This document shows positions 18,039 through 28,381 of a DNA stretch of 64,000 nucleotides, in pieces. The stretch is from Lysinibacter cavernae (GTDB taxonomy: Bacteria; Actinomycetota; Actinomycetes; Actinomycetales; Microbacteriaceae), in NCBI RefSeq assembly GCF_011758565.1, contig NZ_JAAMOX010000001.1:62001-126000 (forward strand). Reading direction: 5' to 3'. The notes under the pieces are model-generated. The model ran no database searches. It saw only the letters and a program-made list of their open reading frames with translations, and was not told where the DNA came from. Both the position numbers and the translations under genes were made by a program. Positions within the stretch are counted from its first letter, which is position 1, and every line of letters starts with the position of its first letter.

Positions 18039-18362
18039 GTGGTTCTCGTACGTCAGGAAATTGGTGACGTCCTTCGCGACTTCCGCCTCCAAAAAGGCCG
18101 CACCCTCCGCCAGGTAGCCGGCGACGCAAGCGTTGCTCTCGGATACCTCAGCGAGGTCGAGCGTGGTCAAAAAGAGGCGTCAAGCGAAATTCTTGCTGCC
18201 GTCGCAGATGCACTCGGCACACCACTGTCGATCATCATGAGCGAGGTAAGTGGGCGTCTGGCCATCATGGAAGGTCTCGACCGCGTCACGGGCGACAGTG
18301 TCCCCGACACGGTTCCAGCCGATTTGGTGGCGGGTTTTGATTCGGGTCTTGTGCGCCGTTAG
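18039..18362 (+). CDS. clgR: ClgR-type transcriptional activator of clp protease genes
   Basis: 107 aa XRE-family regulator. The helix-turn-helix occupies about residues 22-50 (RTLRQVAGDASVALGYLSEVERGQKEAS), a close match to ClgR of mycobacteria and corynebacteria, where it induces clpP/clpC and, in mycobacteria, stress functions. I chose the GTG at 18039 because AAAGGAGGG (18025-18033) sits 5 nt upstream; the open frame extends 153 nt further without homology. Its place between the CinA-type gene and recA is conserved. ClgR is itself normally a Clp substrate. Confidence 0.9.
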   Translation: MVLVRQEIGDVLRDFRLQKGRTLRQVAGDASVALGYLSEVERGQKEASSEILAAVADALGTPLSIIMSEVSGRLAIMEGLDRVTGDSVPDTVPADLVAGFDSGLVRR

Positions 18363-18541
18363 GCCTCCCGGTTGATCCCACTGTTCTTTGTATGAAGGTG
18401 AGGCGTTGCGCCGATTGGCGCAGCGCCTCATTTTCTGTTCGTGTGCGCAATCTGGTTGCCCGCGTGTAATTTTGAGTCAATCGTGTAGTGTCCGGTGATG
18501 GAAGGCCTGATGATGTCGAAGCGCGTTGCGTTGGTGATTGT

Positions 18542-18760
18542 ATGCGGTTGAGCGAGTTTCGTACGGCGGTCTCTGCGGAGTTTGGCGAGGGCTACGGGCC
18601 CATTGTTGTCCGTGATGTTGTCATGACCGAACTGGGTAGTCGGTCGGCCGAGCAGGCCATCGAGGCTGGCGTGCCGGTTGCGGATGCCTGGGAAGCCCTG
18701 TGTCGAGAGATGGATGTTCCTCCCGAGCGGTGGCACGGCAGAGGGTTGCCCAAAAAGTAA
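18542..18760 (+). CDS. DUF3046 protein
   Basis: 72 aa. Matches the small actinobacterial family that starts MRLSEF and has a VADAWEALCREMDVPPERWHG C-terminus; Trp-Glu-Ala and PxxRWHG are its hallmarks. It nearly always sits just before recA. No function is established. The ATG at 18542 gives the family length; an upstream frame to 18488 adds only non-conserved residues. Confidence 0.9.
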   Translation: MRLSEFRTAVSAEFGEGYGPIVVRDVVMTELGSRSAEQAIEAGVPVADAWEALCREMDVPPERWHGRGLPKK

Positions 18761-19134
18761 GAGCGATTCCAACGGTTCCCGCGCCGATGCTGGCGGCTTG
18801 ATGCCGCGTACTGGATGGTGAATGCCCGGTTTGGATGTCGGTGTCACACCGGGACTTCTGGTGTCCTGTTCGAGCGCGGTTTCGACACGCGGAAGTTCTG
18901 TTCGAATATGTGTTCTATAAGTGATAGTCTCCTCACAGGTCGAATTCGCTTCGAGTTATCCCCAGTTCTGGGCTTTGCACGCTGAGTGTCAGAGGTTGGT
19001 TCTAGGTTCTAACTAGGACGAACGAGCCAACGCCTTGTCGTTAGCAACGGTGTCACCCTCGGGGTCATCGTCAGCGCGACAGCCTGTGGGCACAACACTT
19101 GCGACACCCCGTCGCCGAATGCAAGGAGAACATC
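18761..19134 (+). promoter_or_regulatory. recA promoter and long leader
   Basis: 374 bp without a gene. It holds a LexA box (18902-18917), a GATAGT -10-like element at about 18923, and about 200 nt of leader before the recA ribosome site. I see no ORF or clear riboswitch in the leader. Confidence 0.65.
18902..18917. promoter_or_regulatory. SOS (LexA) box of recA
   Basis: TCGAATATGTGTTCTA matches the actinobacterial LexA operator TCGAAC-N4-GTTCGA at 10 of 12 positions. It overlaps the region just upstream of a GATAGT -10-like sequence. Confidence 0.8.
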
Positions 19135-20223
19135 ATGGCATCTGCCAACGACCGCGAGAAGGCCCTCGAAACAGCCCTCGCACAAATTGACCGCCAGTTT
19201 GGTAAAGGTTCAGTCATGCGCCTTGGGAGCGACGAGCGCGCGCCCGTCGAGATTATCCCCACTGGCTCCATTGCACTCGACGTCGCGTTGGGTATTGGCG
19301 GGTTGCCAAGGGGCCGCATCGTGGAGATCTACGGTCCGGAGTCATCTGGTAAGACGACGCTGACCCTTCACGCAATTGCTAACGCACAGCGTGCTGGTGG
19401 CATCGCGGCCTTCATCGACGCTGAGCACGCCCTCGACCCCGAGTACGCAAAGAAGCTTGGCGTCGACATCGATGCCCTCCTCGTTTCGCAGCCAGACACC
19501 GGTGAGCAAGCGCTTGAGATCGCAGACATGCTTGTCCGCTCTGGCTCTATCGATCTGATCGTCATCGACTCCGTTGCAGCCCTTGTGCCCCGTGCCGAGA
19601 TTGAGGGCGACATGGGAGACTCCCACGTCGGTCTGCAAGCCCGACTCATGTCACAGGCGCTCCGTAAGCTCACCGGTGGCCTGAGCCAGACCAAAACGAC
19701 AATGATCTTCATCAACCAGCTTCGCGAGAAGATCGGTGTGTTCTTCGGCAGCCCCGAGACCACCGCCGGAGGTAAAGCGCTCAAGTTCTACGCTTCCGTT
19801 CGGCTCGACATTCGCCGTATTGAGACGCTCAAAGAGGGAACCGACGCCGTCGGTAACCGCACGCGAGTGAAGGTCGTGAAGAACAAGATGGCGCCGCCAT
19901 TCAAGCAGGCCGAGTTCGACATCCTCTACGGCGTCGGTATTTCCCGAGAGGGGAGCCTCATCGACTTCGGCGTTGAACACGAAATCGTCAAGAAGAGCGG
20001 CTCGTGGTACACCTACGATGGCGACCAGCTTGGCCAAGGAAAAGAAAACGCTCGTCGTTTGCTGGTAGAGAACCCCGATATCGCTAACGAGATCGAGACC
20101 AAAATTAAGAACAAGCTGGGTATCGGCGATGCCCCTGCTGAAGGCGCCGAGGCGACCGCTCCAGCTGCGGAGGGTGCACCTGTGCCCCTCGAGAAGAAGC
20201 TCGCAGCCAAACGCGGAGCCTAG
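19135..20223 (+). CDS. recA: Recombinase A
   Basis: 362 aa. ATP-dependent strand exchange and co-protease for LexA self-cleavage. Walker A GPESSGKT at 67-74, Walker [11 protein letters not shown] at about 141-150, loop motifs [22 protein letters not shown] and the ATP-sensing [19 protein letters not shown] stretch are all present, with an acidic/Ala-rich C-tail. The ATG at 19135 follows AAGGAG at 19121-19126; an upstream in-frame ATG at 19099 lacks conservation. SOS-controlled by the LexA box upstream. recX follows after 149 bp. Confidence 0.99.
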   Translation: MASANDREKALETALAQIDRQFGKGSVMRLGSDERAPVEIIPTGSIALDVALGIGGLPRGRIVEIYGPESSGKTTLTLHAIANAQRAGGIAAFIDAEHALDPEYAKKLGVDIDALLVSQPDTGEQALEIADMLVRSGSIDLIVIDSVAALVPRAEIEGDMGDSHVGLQARLMSQALRKLTGGLSQTKTTMIFINQLREKIGVFFGSPETTAGGKALKFYASVRLDIRRIETLKEGTDAVGNRTRVKVVKNKMAPPFKQAEFDILYGVGISREGSLIDFGVEHEIVKKSGSWYTYDGDQLGQGKENARRLLVENPDIANEIETKIKNKLGIGDAPAEGAEATAPAAEGAPVPLEKKLAAKRGA

Positions 20224-20372
20224 ACACAACTTCGCCGTGTGGGTTCAGTTCCGTTGTGAGCTGGACCTGCGCGGCGAGCCCATATCTGGGTGGGTCGGTC
20301 TGTGCCGAACTGCGCCCGTTCGAGTGGCATTGTTGCTCGACCTCACCCGCAGAACGAATCGAAATAGGTATC

Positions 20373-21275
20373 ATGGCCGTCTCATTTGAACCATCAGAAA
20401 CGCTCGCTCCCGTTACTGATCTCAGCGCCCGCTTTGCCTCGAAACAGGCAGCCGCGAAACAGGCAACTGCGAGACGAGCAACGGTGAATCAGCCGGTGGC
20501 CAATCAGGCAGCTGAGAATCAGATGGCCGTGCAGCAGCCGGCGACTGTCCTGCCGAGTGCGCAGCCAGCTGGCAGACAGACAGACGGCAGACAGTCAGAT
20601 AGCCGACAGTCAGATAGCCGACAGTCAGATGGCAGTGGCGCCGGGTCTCAGTCAGATTCCGAACCGCCTCGTCGGACGAAGCTTCGAGCTGTCAGGTCAG
20701 CGGACAAGCAACCCTCAACAACGGCACACGCACAGCAGCCAGCAACGGGCTTTGGCCTGGCAGAGGCAGAGGCACAGCCAGAACTCAGCGCAGAAGAGAT
20801 CGAAGACAAAGCGCTCAGCAGGCTCGCCCGCAAAGCATTATCGGAGCACGAGGTGCGCAAAGCGATCCTCGGCGATGGGGGCAGCGAAGACCTCGCCGAT
20901 TCTCTGCTTGCTGATTTCAACCGCAAGGGCTACGTCAACGACGAGACCCTTGCCGAAGACCTCGTGCAGGCGCATCTTCGTCGCAAGAAGCAAGGCCCCG
21001 CGGTGATCAAGCGCGAGCTGGCACAGCGAGGCATCCCGGACTTCATTATCGCCGCGGCACTCGAAGTGATCGACGATGACGAAGAACTGCGGCTTGTAGT
21101 GGAGGCGGCAAACGACCGTGTTCGGCGAATGGGCAATCTTGACCGCTCAGTTGCGGAACGGCGCCTGACGGGGTATTTGCAGCGAAGGGGCTACTCCTCT
21201 TCGCTTATCCGTTCGGCCGTTGAGCAGGCACTGGGAAGTAAACGTTCGAGTCCTGGCAGCGTTCGATTCGAGTGA
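20373..21275 (+). CDS. recX: Regulatory protein RecX with long low-complexity N-terminus
   Basis: 300 aa. The conserved RecX helical domain (about residues 145-295) modulates RecA filaments; recognisable parts are ALSRLARKALSEHEVRKAIL, FNRKGYVNDETLAEDLVQAHLRRKKQGPAVIKRELAQRG and YLQRRGYSSSLIRSAVEQAL. The preceding 140 residues are Ala/Gln/Ser-rich, with a five-residue tandem repeat (DSRQS) from a 15-bp DNA repeat. Normal RecX is 150-270 aa, so the tail is an addition. ATG 20373 chosen; the frame is open upstream to 20256 without conservation. Confidence 0.93.
   Translation: MAVSFEPSETLAPVTDLSARFASKQAAAKQATARRATVNQPVANQAAENQMAVQQPATVLPSAQPAGRQTDGRQSDSRQSDSRQSDGSGAGSQSDSEPPRRTKLRAVRSADKQPSTTAHAQQPATGFGLAEAEAQPELSAEEIEDKALSRLARKALSEHEVRKAILGDGGSEDLADSLLADFNRKGYVNDETLAEDLVQAHLRRKKQGPAVIKRELAQRGIPDFIIAAALEVIDDDEELRLVVEAANDRVRRMGNLDRSVAERRLTGYLQRRGYSSSLIRSAVEQALGSKRSSPGSVRFE
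20590..20633 (+). repeat. 15-bp tandem repeat inside recX
   Basis: Two full and one partial copy of GACAGTCAGATAGCC (20590-20604, 20605-20619, 20620-20633). A unit of 15 bp keeps the frame, so copy-number change would alter only tail length. Confidence 0.85.
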
Positions 21276-21379
21276 GATCCGGATGTCTCCGTGTGTCGCT
21301 GGCAATGCTGCCTCAGCGTGTCTTGCCCGGCGGTTTGTGGCAAGGGCCGCAACAGTAGCTTGCGCCCAGAATCATAGCG

Positions 21380-21385
21380 TAAAAT
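21380..21385 (+). promoter_or_regulatory. -10 hexamer TAAAAT for leaderless miaB
   Basis: TAAAAT ends 7 nt before the ATG at 21393, favouring this start over the ATG at 21384, which would overlap the -10. Confidence 0.5.
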
Positions 21386-21392
21386 GAAGCGT

Positions 21393-22976
21393 ATGAGCCT
21401 TGTAGAGACCCCAACGGTAATCGCGCCGTCCACCGCCGCCATCGGCCGCGATGGACAACAGCGAACCTACGTGGTCCGCACCTACGGCTGCCAGATGAAC
21501 GTGCATGACTCAGAGCGGCTGAGCGGCTCAATGGAGGCAGCCGGTTACGTGCCCTCCGCCGGAGAAGTTGCCGACGTTGTGGTCATCAACACGTGCGCCG
21601 TCCGGGAGAATGCAGACAATAAGCTCTACGGCAACCTTGGCTACCTTGCGAGCGTCAAGCGCAAAAACGAGGGCATGCAGATCGCCGTTGGTGGTTGTCT
21701 CGCGCAAAAAGACAAAAACACGATCCTCAAGAAAGCACCGTGGGTCGACGTGGTCTTTGGCACGCACAATATGGGGTCCCTCCCGAGCCTGCTCGAACGC
21801 GCGCGCCACAACGATGAGGCCCAGGTTGAGATTCTCGAATCACTCGAGACGTTTCCCTCCACCCTGCCGACCAAACGGGATTCGAGCTACAGCGGATGGG
21901 TATCCATCTCAGTAGGCTGCAATAACACGTGCACGTTCTGCATCGTTCCTGCGCTTCGAGGCAAAGAGAAAGATCGCCGGCCGGGCGAAATCCTTGCCGA
22001 GGTTCAGTCACTCGTTGACGACGGCGCCATCGAGGTTACGCTCCTCGGCCAAAACGTCAACACCTATGGCGTCGAGTTTGGTAACCGTGGTGCGTTTGCC
22101 GAATTGCTGAGGGCAGCTGGCACGATCGAGGGGCTCGAACGAGTGCGCTTCACAAGCCCCCATCCCGCAGCTTTTACCGACGACGTCATCGAAGCAATGG
22201 CGCAGACGCCAAACGTCATGCCGCAGTTGCACATGCCGTTGCAGTCCGGCTCCGATCGCATCCTCAAGGCCATGCGACGCTCGTATCGTTCCGCGAAGTT
22301 CCTTGGCATCCTTGAGCGGGTTCGTGAACAGATTCCGCACGCCGCGATCAGCACCGACATCATTATTGGTTTTCCTGGTGAAACCGAAGAAGACTTCCTT
22401 GAGACGATGCGGGTTGTTGAAGAAGCGCGCTTCGCAACGGCGTTCACATTCCAATACTCCATCCGCCCAGGGACACCTGCGGCCACTATGGAGAACCAAG
22501 TTCCCAAAGAGGTTGTTCAAGATCGTTACGAGCGACTTGCTGCGCTGCAAGACCGTATCGCACTCGAAGAGAACGCCAAGCAGGTCGGACGACGCGTTGA
22601 GGTGCTCGTCGCCAACGGCGAGGGGCGAAAAGATGCAGACACTAGCCGACTTTCCGGCCGCGCAGAAGACTCGCGGCTTGTGCACTTTGACGTCCCTGAC
22701 GGAAGCGACGTGCCCCGCCCCGGTGACGTTGTGAGCGTTGTGATTACCCAGGCAGCACCGTTCCACTTGGTTGCTGCGACCGACGGCCAACCGCTCCGTG
22801 TGCGCCGCACGCTCGCTGGCGACGCTTGGGACCGCCAACAAGCAGACTCCTGCGGCGTTCCGGCCCCAACCGGAAACATCAGCGTCAGTGGCAAGGCAAT
22901 GGTCAACCTCGGACTGCCAACGGTGCGGGCCTCAACGACCCCCATCTACGACGAGCACGACAACCTGCGCTCCTAA
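21393..22976 (+). CDS. miaB: tRNA-2-methylthio-N6-dimethylallyladenosine synthase
   Basis: 527 aa radical-SAM methylthiotransferase acting on i6A37 of tRNAs. First cluster ligands Cys33, Cys68 and Cys102 in the UPF0004 domain; radical-SAM motif Cys176-x3-Cys180-x2-Cys183 (CNNTCTFC); TRAM-like C-terminal domain (about 390-460) followed by a Gly/Pro tail. miaA, which makes its i6A substrate, begins 15 nt downstream, so the two steps of one modification are adjacent. Confidence 0.97.
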   Translation: MSLVETPTVIAPSTAAIGRDGQQRTYVVRTYGCQMNVHDSERLSGSMEAAGYVPSAGEVADVVVINTCAVRENADNKLYGNLGYLASVKRKNEGMQIAVGGCLAQKDKNTILKKAPWVDVVFGTHNMGSLPSLLERARHNDEAQVEILESLETFPSTLPTKRDSSYSGWVSISVGCNNTCTFCIVPALRGKEKDRRPGEILAEVQSLVDDGAIEVTLLGQNVNTYGVEFGNRGAFAELLRAAGTIEGLERVRFTSPHPAAFTDDVIEAMAQTPNVMPQLHMPLQSGSDRILKAMRRSYRSAKFLGILERVREQIPHAAISTDIIIGFPGETEEDFLETMRVVEEARFATAFTFQYSIRPGTPAATMENQVPKEVVQDRYERLAALQDRIALEENAKQVGRRVEVLVANGEGRKDADTSRLSGRAEDSRLVHFDVPDGSDVPRPGDVVSVVITQAAPFHLVAATDGQPLRVRRTLAGDAWDRQQADSCGVPAPTGNISVSGKAMVNLGLPTVRASTTPIYDEHDNLRS

Positions 22977-22991
22977 GCGCGGCACGCATCC

Positions 22992-23918
22992 ATGACGGCA
23001 CATCAGCACGCTGAGTCGCGCCTCCACGTCATCGTTGGGCCGACGGGGACTGGGAAGAGCGCGCTCTCCCTCGATCTTGCAGAGCGACTTGCCACGAGCG
23101 GACAGGCCGCGGAAATCGTTAACGCCGATGCCATGCAGCTCTACAGGGGCATGGATATTGGCACGGCAAAGCTTCCCTTCAGCGAGCGCCGAGGCATCCC
23201 TCATCACCAGTTCGACGTCCTCGACGTCACGGATGAGTCGGCCGTAGCCGCCTACCAAACATCTGCACGGGCAACCATCCGTGAAATCCTTGGGCGGGGA
23301 GCCGTGCCAATTCTGGTGGGTGGTTCAGGACTCTACGTTTCGTCGGTCATATACGAGTTTGAGTTTCCCGCGACGGATGCCGAGGTTCGGGCCCGCCTTG
23401 AAGCCGAGCTCGAGGAGTTCGGCCCACGAGCTCTGCACGCAAAACTGGTTGAACATGACCCAGTGGCCGCGACAAATATCGGCAAAGATAATCTGCGCCG
23501 AGTGGTAAGGGCTCTCGAAGTCATCGAAATCACGGGACGGCCCTTCAGCGCGTCGTTGCCAGAGGAACCGCGCCCGTGGTTGCCGCTGAACATCGTTGGA
23601 CTTCGCGATGATCGTGCGGCCCTTGTTGCCCGCCTTGACGAACGAGTTCACGGGATGTGGCGCGACGGACTCCTTGACGAGGTTGAGGGGCTGATCCCAA
23701 AGGGCCTCGAACGCGGGGTGACAGCGAGCCGTGCCATTGGTTATGCCCAGGCCCTCGCGCAACTTCGTGGAGAACTCAGCCAGGACGAAGCCATTGTGCT
23801 CACCCAAAACCTGACCAGAAAATACTCCCGACGGCAGGTGAGCTGGTTTAAGCGGTACCAAAGGCTTCGGTGGGTTGATGCATCCGACCCGAATCGAGTG
23901 GACCTCGCCCTCGAGTAG
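22992..23918 (+). CDS. miaA: tRNA dimethylallyltransferase
   Basis: 308 aa. Transfers dimethylallyl from DMAPP to A37 of tRNAs reading UNN codons. P-loop GPTGTGKS at 16-23, [17 protein letters not shown] with the conserved Asp, and [14 protein letters not shown] all match. No clear Shine-Dalgarno sequence; translation may be coupled to miaB 15 nt upstream. Convergent with the ABC-F gene. Confidence 0.97.
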   Translation: MTAHQHAESRLHVIVGPTGTGKSALSLDLAERLATSGQAAEIVNADAMQLYRGMDIGTAKLPFSERRGIPHHQFDVLDVTDESAVAAYQTSARATIREILGRGAVPILVGGSGLYVSSVIYEFEFPATDAEVRARLEAELEEFGPRALHAKLVEHDPVAATNIGKDNLRRVVRALEVIEITGRPFSASLPEEPRPWLPLNIVGLRDDRAALVARLDERVHGMWRDGLLDEVEGLIPKGLERGVTASRAIGYAQALAQLRGELSQDEAIVLTQNLTRKYSRRQVSWFKRYQRLRWVDASDPNRVDLALE

Positions 23919-23973
23919 CCACGGGTATGATTCGGCGTATGAGCTTGCTTCCTAGCGACGGTATTGACGCCCG

Positions 23974-25563
23974 CTAAGCCGTTGTGACGGTGATGCGTGC
24001 TCCGGCGAGTTCCCGGTCGAAGACCAGCTTGCGATTAGCTACTTTTTCGGTAAAGAAGCGGTCGTGACTCACGACGATGACGGCCCCTGGGAAATGCGAA
24101 AGTGCACGTTCCATAACCTGTGTACTGGACAGGTCCAAGTGGTTAGTCGGCTCATCGAGCACCAGAACCGATGCTCCCGACAGGAGACACATCGCCATGG
24201 CAACCCTTGCTCGCTGACCTCCAGAGAGGTTACCGATGCGCTGCTTCAGGTCGGCCTCCGAGAACTGGAACATGGAAAGAAAGCGGCCAACTGACTTGCG
24301 TGTTGCCGTGAGTGCGAGCGAATCCGGCATCGCATTGACCGAATGCACAACGGTGTCATTCGGATCGAGCGCATCGAGCACCGCGTTGTATGAGACAACT
24401 CCGGCACCCTTCGTCCAGGTGACGTGACCATTATCCTGTTGCTCCTCGCCAGTGAGGATGCGAAGAAACGTTGACTTTCCGCTTCCGTTGGCGCCGATAA
24501 CGGCGAGGCGGTCGCGGCGGCGAAGCTCAAAGCTCAGCCCATCGAAGAGCGTCTTCTCGCCGTACGCCTTGCCAAGGTCTTCCACCCGACAGAGCGTGTC
24601 CTTGATGTGTAGCCCCCCGTAGATTTCGGTAATGATGGTGTCAACCGGTCGGGGAGCGCGGGACTTCTTGATTTTGGCGAGCTTGCTGTCGAGCCCTTTG
24701 CTTGCGGCCTTTGCCGCTTCGCGCCGGTCAGAGATGCCTTCTGCCTCAAACGCGAGCAGCTCGGATTCGTGCAGGAACTGCGATTCAAGTGTTTTGAGCC
24801 GGAACTGTTTTTCGATCACGTACTGCGCAAAATTGCCAGGGTACTCGTGCAGGTGGAAGTTCTCGACCTCAACGATGCGGGTCACAACGGCATCCAGGAA
24901 CTGCCGATCGTGGGAGACAATAATGGCAGCGCCGGTGAACGACGAGAACCACGACTCGAGCCACTCTACGCCGTGCACGTCGAGGAAGTTTGTTGGCTCA
25001 TCGAGCAGCAACACATCCGGCTGCTGTAACAGGATGTTGGCAAGGGCTGCTCGGTTGCGCCACCCTCCAGAAAGCGAATCGATCGGGCAGACCCTGTGGG
25101 CGTGGTCAAACCCGAGGGTGGTGAGCACGGTATCAATCGCGCGCGGGTAGTCCCAACCGTCAAGGTGGTCCATCGTCTCAAAGACTTCTGCCTGGCGGTG
25201 GATGAGACGGTTGAGCTCGTCAGCATCTGGGCCCTCAGCGATGGCGGCATCGATGCGGGCGAGTTCGGCCTCGGCCGCACGAGCCGGCCCGAAGAGTTCG
25301 TTGAGCACCTCGGTTATGGTCGCTTCGCCGTTGAGCTCGGAGAACTGCGAGAAATAGCCGATGCGTACACCATCTTCGACGGAGACCGTGCCGGAGCCTG
25401 CCTCAATCTGGCTGAGTGCGAGTTTGAGGAGCGTCGATTTGCCCGAGCCATTGCGGCCGATCAGGCCGACGCGTTCTCCGGCATCGAGGCGAAAGAAGAC
25501 CTCTCGGAGCACCGGGTTGCCGTTGTAGCGCACGGTGACGTCGTTCAGGCGGATGAGGCTCAT
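23974..25563 (-). CDS. ABC-F family ATPase
   Basis: 529 aa soluble protein with two ABC domains and no membrane segments. First Walker A GRNGSGKS at about 37-44, first signature DSLSGGWRNRAAL near 165; second Walker A GANGSGKS at about 356-363, second signature NLSGGQRARVAM near 450; an interdomain linker (about 240-310) reaches into the ribosome in this family. The order resembles EttA/Uup-type ABC-F proteins with a translation role, though some members confer antibiotic protection. AAAGGA precedes the ATG. Confidence 0.92.
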   Translation of the reverse strand: MSLIRLNDVTVRYNGNPVLREVFFRLDAGERVGLIGRNGSGKSTLLKLALSQIEAGSGTVSVEDGVRIGYFSQFSELNGEATITEVLNELFGPARAAEAELARIDAAIAEGPDADELNRLIHRQAEVFETMDHLDGWDYPRAIDTVLTTLGFDHAHRVCPIDSLSGGWRNRAALANILLQQPDVLLLDEPTNFLDVHGVEWLESWFSSFTGAAIIVSHDRQFLDAVVTRIVEVENFHLHEYPGNFAQYVIEKQFRLKTLESQFLHESELLAFEAEGISDRREAAKAASKGLDSKLAKIKKSRAPRPVDTIITEIYGGLHIKDTLCRVEDLGKAYGEKTLFDGLSFELRRRDRLAVIGANGSGKSTFLRILTGEEQQDNGHVTWTKGAGVVSYNAVLDALDPNDTVVHSVNAMPDSLALTATRKSVGRFLSMFQFSEADLKQRIGNLSGGQRARVAMAMCLLSGASVLVLDEPTNHLDLSSTQVMERALSHFPGAVIVVSHDRFFTEKVANRKLVFDRELAGARITVTTA

Positions 25564-25680
25564 GCTGAAGGTTCCTTTCGCGGGCTGCCAACGCGCGGCC
25601 CGCCAACGAGTCTAAACGCTTGATCGGGCAACGACCGGCGTATGTGCTCTGACGCGCGGCGGGCATCCAGTGGCCCCGGA

Positions 25681-25686
25681 TAGACT
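25681..25686 (+). promoter_or_regulatory. -10 hexamer TAGACT for leaderless dapF
   Basis: TAGACT ends 6 nt before the GTG at 25693, identical in sequence and spacing to the pgsA element. Confidence 0.5.
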
Positions 25687-25692
25687 ATTGCG

Positions 25693-26577
25693 GTGACTAT
25701 TACCCTAGATTTTGTGAAAGGCCACGGCACCGGCAACGACTTTGTGTTGTTCACGGATCCCGACGGCAGCATTAACCTGACGCCGCAGCAGATTGCCTGG
25801 ATCTGCGACCGGCACTTTGGTGTCGGGGCCGACGGGCTGATCCGGGCTGTGCGGTCGCGCAGCCTTGACGCAGGGGCAGCATCCCTCGCCCAGGACCCGG
25901 CTGCCGAGTGGTTCATGGACTACTGGAATGCTGACGGTTCACTCTCCGAAATGTGTGGCAACGGGGTGCGGGTCTATAGCCACTACCTGCTGACCGAAGG
26001 TCTTGCCACGTGCGAGGCAGGCGAGACCCTTGTTATCGGCACGCGTGCAGGCGTCAAGGATGTGCAGCGCAATCGAACCGGTTATCAGGTTGATATGGGG
26101 CGTTGGAAGCTTGATGGCTCCGAACCCCTTGTGCGCGCCAGAAACCTCGATATTGCCCGCCCAGCGCTTGGCATCAATGTGGGGAACCCCCACGCGGTTG
26201 TTGCGTTGTCCCATCTGGATGAACTCCAAGGTCTCGATCTTGGCTATGAACCAATTCTTGACCCGCCAGCACCTGAGGGCGCAAACGTGGAGTTTGTTGT
26301 TCCGGAAGAGCCGCTCATCAGCGATGGGGTCGGCCAGATTCGGATGCGCGTGCATGAGCGTGGCAGCGGCGAGACCCTGTCGTGTGGGACGGGCGCCGTC
26401 GCGGCTGCCCTGGCAATCAGGCACTGGGCCGGCGCAGGTGCCCCAAATCACTGGCGCGTAGATGTTCCCGGTGGCCGAGTCGGCGTACGCATGTTCCCAA
26501 CTGAGGAGGGCGAGCATGTGTCGCTTTCCGGGCCGGCGGAACTCACTTTCCGAGGAACGCTCACACTCCCGTTCTAG
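25693..26577 (+). CDS. dapF: Diaminopimelate epimerase
   Basis: 294 aa. Interconverts LL- and meso-DAP for lysine and the cell wall. The two catalytic cysteines are Cys88 (EMCGNGVRV) and Cys231 ([10 protein letters not shown]); [10 protein letters not shown] at 9-18 begins the fold. GTG start after a leaderless promoter. A strong inverted repeat separates it from the convergent hflX gene. Confidence 0.97.
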   Translation: MTITLDFVKGHGTGNDFVLFTDPDGSINLTPQQIAWICDRHFGVGADGLIRAVRSRSLDAGAASLAQDPAAEWFMDYWNADGSLSEMCGNGVRVYSHYLLTEGLATCEAGETLVIGTRAGVKDVQRNRTGYQVDMGRWKLDGSEPLVRARNLDIARPALGINVGNPHAVVALSHLDELQGLDLGYEPILDPPAPEGANVEFVVPEEPLISDGVGQIRMRVHERGSGETLSCGTGAVAAALAIRHWAGAGAPNHWRVDVPGGRVGVRMFPTEEGEHVSLSGPAELTFRGTLTLPF

Positions 26578-26587
26578 CCAGCTTTTG

Positions 26588-26637
26588 TTTGTGAGTTTCT
26601 GCTGCAATTCTGAGTAGATCGCGCAGAAACTCACAAA
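26588..26637. terminator. Bidirectional terminator between dapF and hflX
   Basis: Perfect 15-bp inverted repeat (26588-26602 and 26623-26637) with a 20-nt loop, placed 10 bp from each convergent stop codon. Both arms have A/T at their ends, as intrinsic terminators do. Confidence 0.8.
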
Positions 26638-26646
26638 TAGATGCAG

Positions 26647-28242
26647 TTATTCGATCGCTGCGAGTCGACGGAACGGCTCAAGCTGAGCCGCGAATTCTGG
26701 CGAGACGAGTGCGTGCACAACCGTGCCATCCTCGTCATAGTCTGTCTCGAGCACGCGGTGCTCCTTGTGCATTGTTGCGACAAGATCGCCCCGGTCGAAC
26801 GGGATGACAACCGTGAGGTCTACGGATGGGTCTGGTAGGAGCTCGTCAATGCGTGAGAGAAGCGACTCGATGCCTTCGCCTGTACGCGCTGAGACAAACA
26901 TCGAGTCTGGCTCAAGACCACGAAGCATCATGGTATCGGCCTGATTAATGAGGTCGGCCTTATTAAACACGACAAGCTCTCGGACATCCCGCGCTCCAGC
27001 TTCGCCAAGCACCTCGCGTACCGTCGAAATCTGGCTTGCCGGGTCTGGGTGAGACGCATCTACAACGTGGACGATGAGATCGGCATCGCGTGCTTCCTCA
27101 AACGTGGACTGGAACGCTTCGACCAGCTGGTGGGGAAGGTTGCGGACAAAACCAACCGTATCAACGAGCGTGTACTCACGCCCGTCTGCGGTTTCGTTTC
27201 GACGCACGGTTGAATCGAGCGTTGCAAACAATGCGTTTTCGACGAGGAGCCCTGCGCTCGTGATGCGGTTGAGGAGGCTGGATTTGCCCGCGTTGGTGTA
27301 GCCCACAATCGTGACGGAGGGCACGGAGTTGCGCTTGCGGTTCGCGCGCTTTGCCTCTCGTGCAGGAGCCATGGCCGCGATCTGCTTGCGTAGCTTCGAC
27401 ATGCGGATGTGGATGCGTCGCCGATCGAGCTCAATCTTGGTTTCACCTGGTCCACGCGAACCCATACCTGCGCCGGCACCACCGACCTGGCCACCTGCCT
27501 GGCGAGACATCGACTCACCCCAGCCACGAAGGCGGGGGAGGAGATACTCAAGCTGGGCGAGCTCAACCTGAGCTTTACCCTCTCGGCTCTTGGCGTGCTG
27601 GCTGAAGATATCGAGAATGACGGCGGTGCGGTCAATTACTTTGACCTTCACCACGTCTTCGAGAGCACGTCGTTGGCTTGGCGAAAGCTCGGTGTCAGCG
27701 ATGACGGTGTCTGCGCCGAGGGCAGCGACGGAGTCACGAAGCTCGATCGCTTTTCCCTTGCCGAGGTAGGTGCTTGGGTCCGGGTATGGACGTCGCTGGA
27801 GCAGCCCATCCAGCACATTTGCACCGGCCGTCTCAGCAAGAGCGGCAAGTTCGTGCATCGAATTTTCTGCGTCGTTGAGGGACCCCTGCGAGTAGACCCC
27901 AATCAGGATGACGTTTTCAAGGCGCAGCTGCCGGTATTCGACCTCAGTGACGTCTTCGAGCTCAGTGGAGAGGCCTGCGACGCGTCGGAGGGCGTTTCGG
28001 TCTTCTCGATCGAATTGGTCGCCGTCGGTACTACTGGAGGTGTGACGGGCGTTGTCTCTGTCGAGGGCTTGGGCGCCTCCTTCGCGGAAGACGCTAAAGC
28101 CGGAAGCAGAGGAATTTGCGTGAGCGAGCACCCGAGCGACAGCAGCGTCGTTTGCGGCTGAGCGTGGGTCATTGCTCGCTGGCTGGTCGGCGGTGGTCTC
28201 GTCGTTCGAGGGCTGATCTGAGGTGTCAAAAGGTTGAGTCAT
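26647..28242 (-). CDS. hflX: GTPase HflX
   Basis: 531 aa ribosome-associated GTPase that splits stalled or heat-damaged 70S particles. The N-terminal HflX domain (about 90-290) includes DLLQRRPYPDPSTYLGKGKA-like nucleotide-binding segments and the glycine-rich GGQVGGAGAGMGSRGPGETKIE stretch. The G domain starts with G1 GYTNAGKS at 314-321 and continues with DTVGFVRNLP (G3) and FNKAD (G4). The first 80 residues are low-complexity and specific to actinobacteria. Start ATG follows TATCCT 8 nt upstream on its strand. Confidence 0.95.
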   Translation of the reverse strand: MTQPFDTSDQPSNDETTADQPASNDPRSAANDAAVARVLAHANSSASGFSVFREGGAQALDRDNARHTSSSTDGDQFDREDRNALRRVAGLSTELEDVTEVEYRQLRLENVILIGVYSQGSLNDAENSMHELAALAETAGANVLDGLLQRRPYPDPSTYLGKGKAIELRDSVAALGADTVIADTELSPSQRRALEDVVKVKVIDRTAVILDIFSQHAKSREGKAQVELAQLEYLLPRLRGWGESMSRQAGGQVGGAGAGMGSRGPGETKIELDRRRIHIRMSKLRKQIAAMAPAREAKRANRKRNSVPSVTIVGYTNAGKSSLLNRITSAGLLVENALFATLDSTVRRNETADGREYTLVDTVGFVRNLPHQLVEAFQSTFEEARDADLIVHVVDASHPDPASQISTVREVLGEAGARDVRELVVFNKADLINQADTMMLRGLEPDSMFVSARTGEGIESLLSRIDELLPDPSVDLTVVIPFDRGDLVATMHKEHRVLETDYDEDGTVVHALVSPEFAAQLEPFRRLAAIE

Positions 28243-28250
28243 TATGCATA

Positions 28251-28256
28251 AGGATA
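28251..28256 (-). promoter_or_regulatory. -10 hexamer TATCCT (minus strand) for leaderless hflX
   Basis: On the minus strand TATCCT ends 8 nt before the hflX ATG, with no Shine-Dalgarno sequence. Confidence 0.4.
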
Positions 28257-28381
28257 CCCGTTATTGGCCGTTCAGACCCTACAAATTACGCGGAAATGTG
28301 CCGAATCCACAGCCGTGAGTGAGAAACCGATCGCGATTGGGTTGTGAGGGTGCCAGGCAGGCGGTGGTCGTGTGAGTCTGG

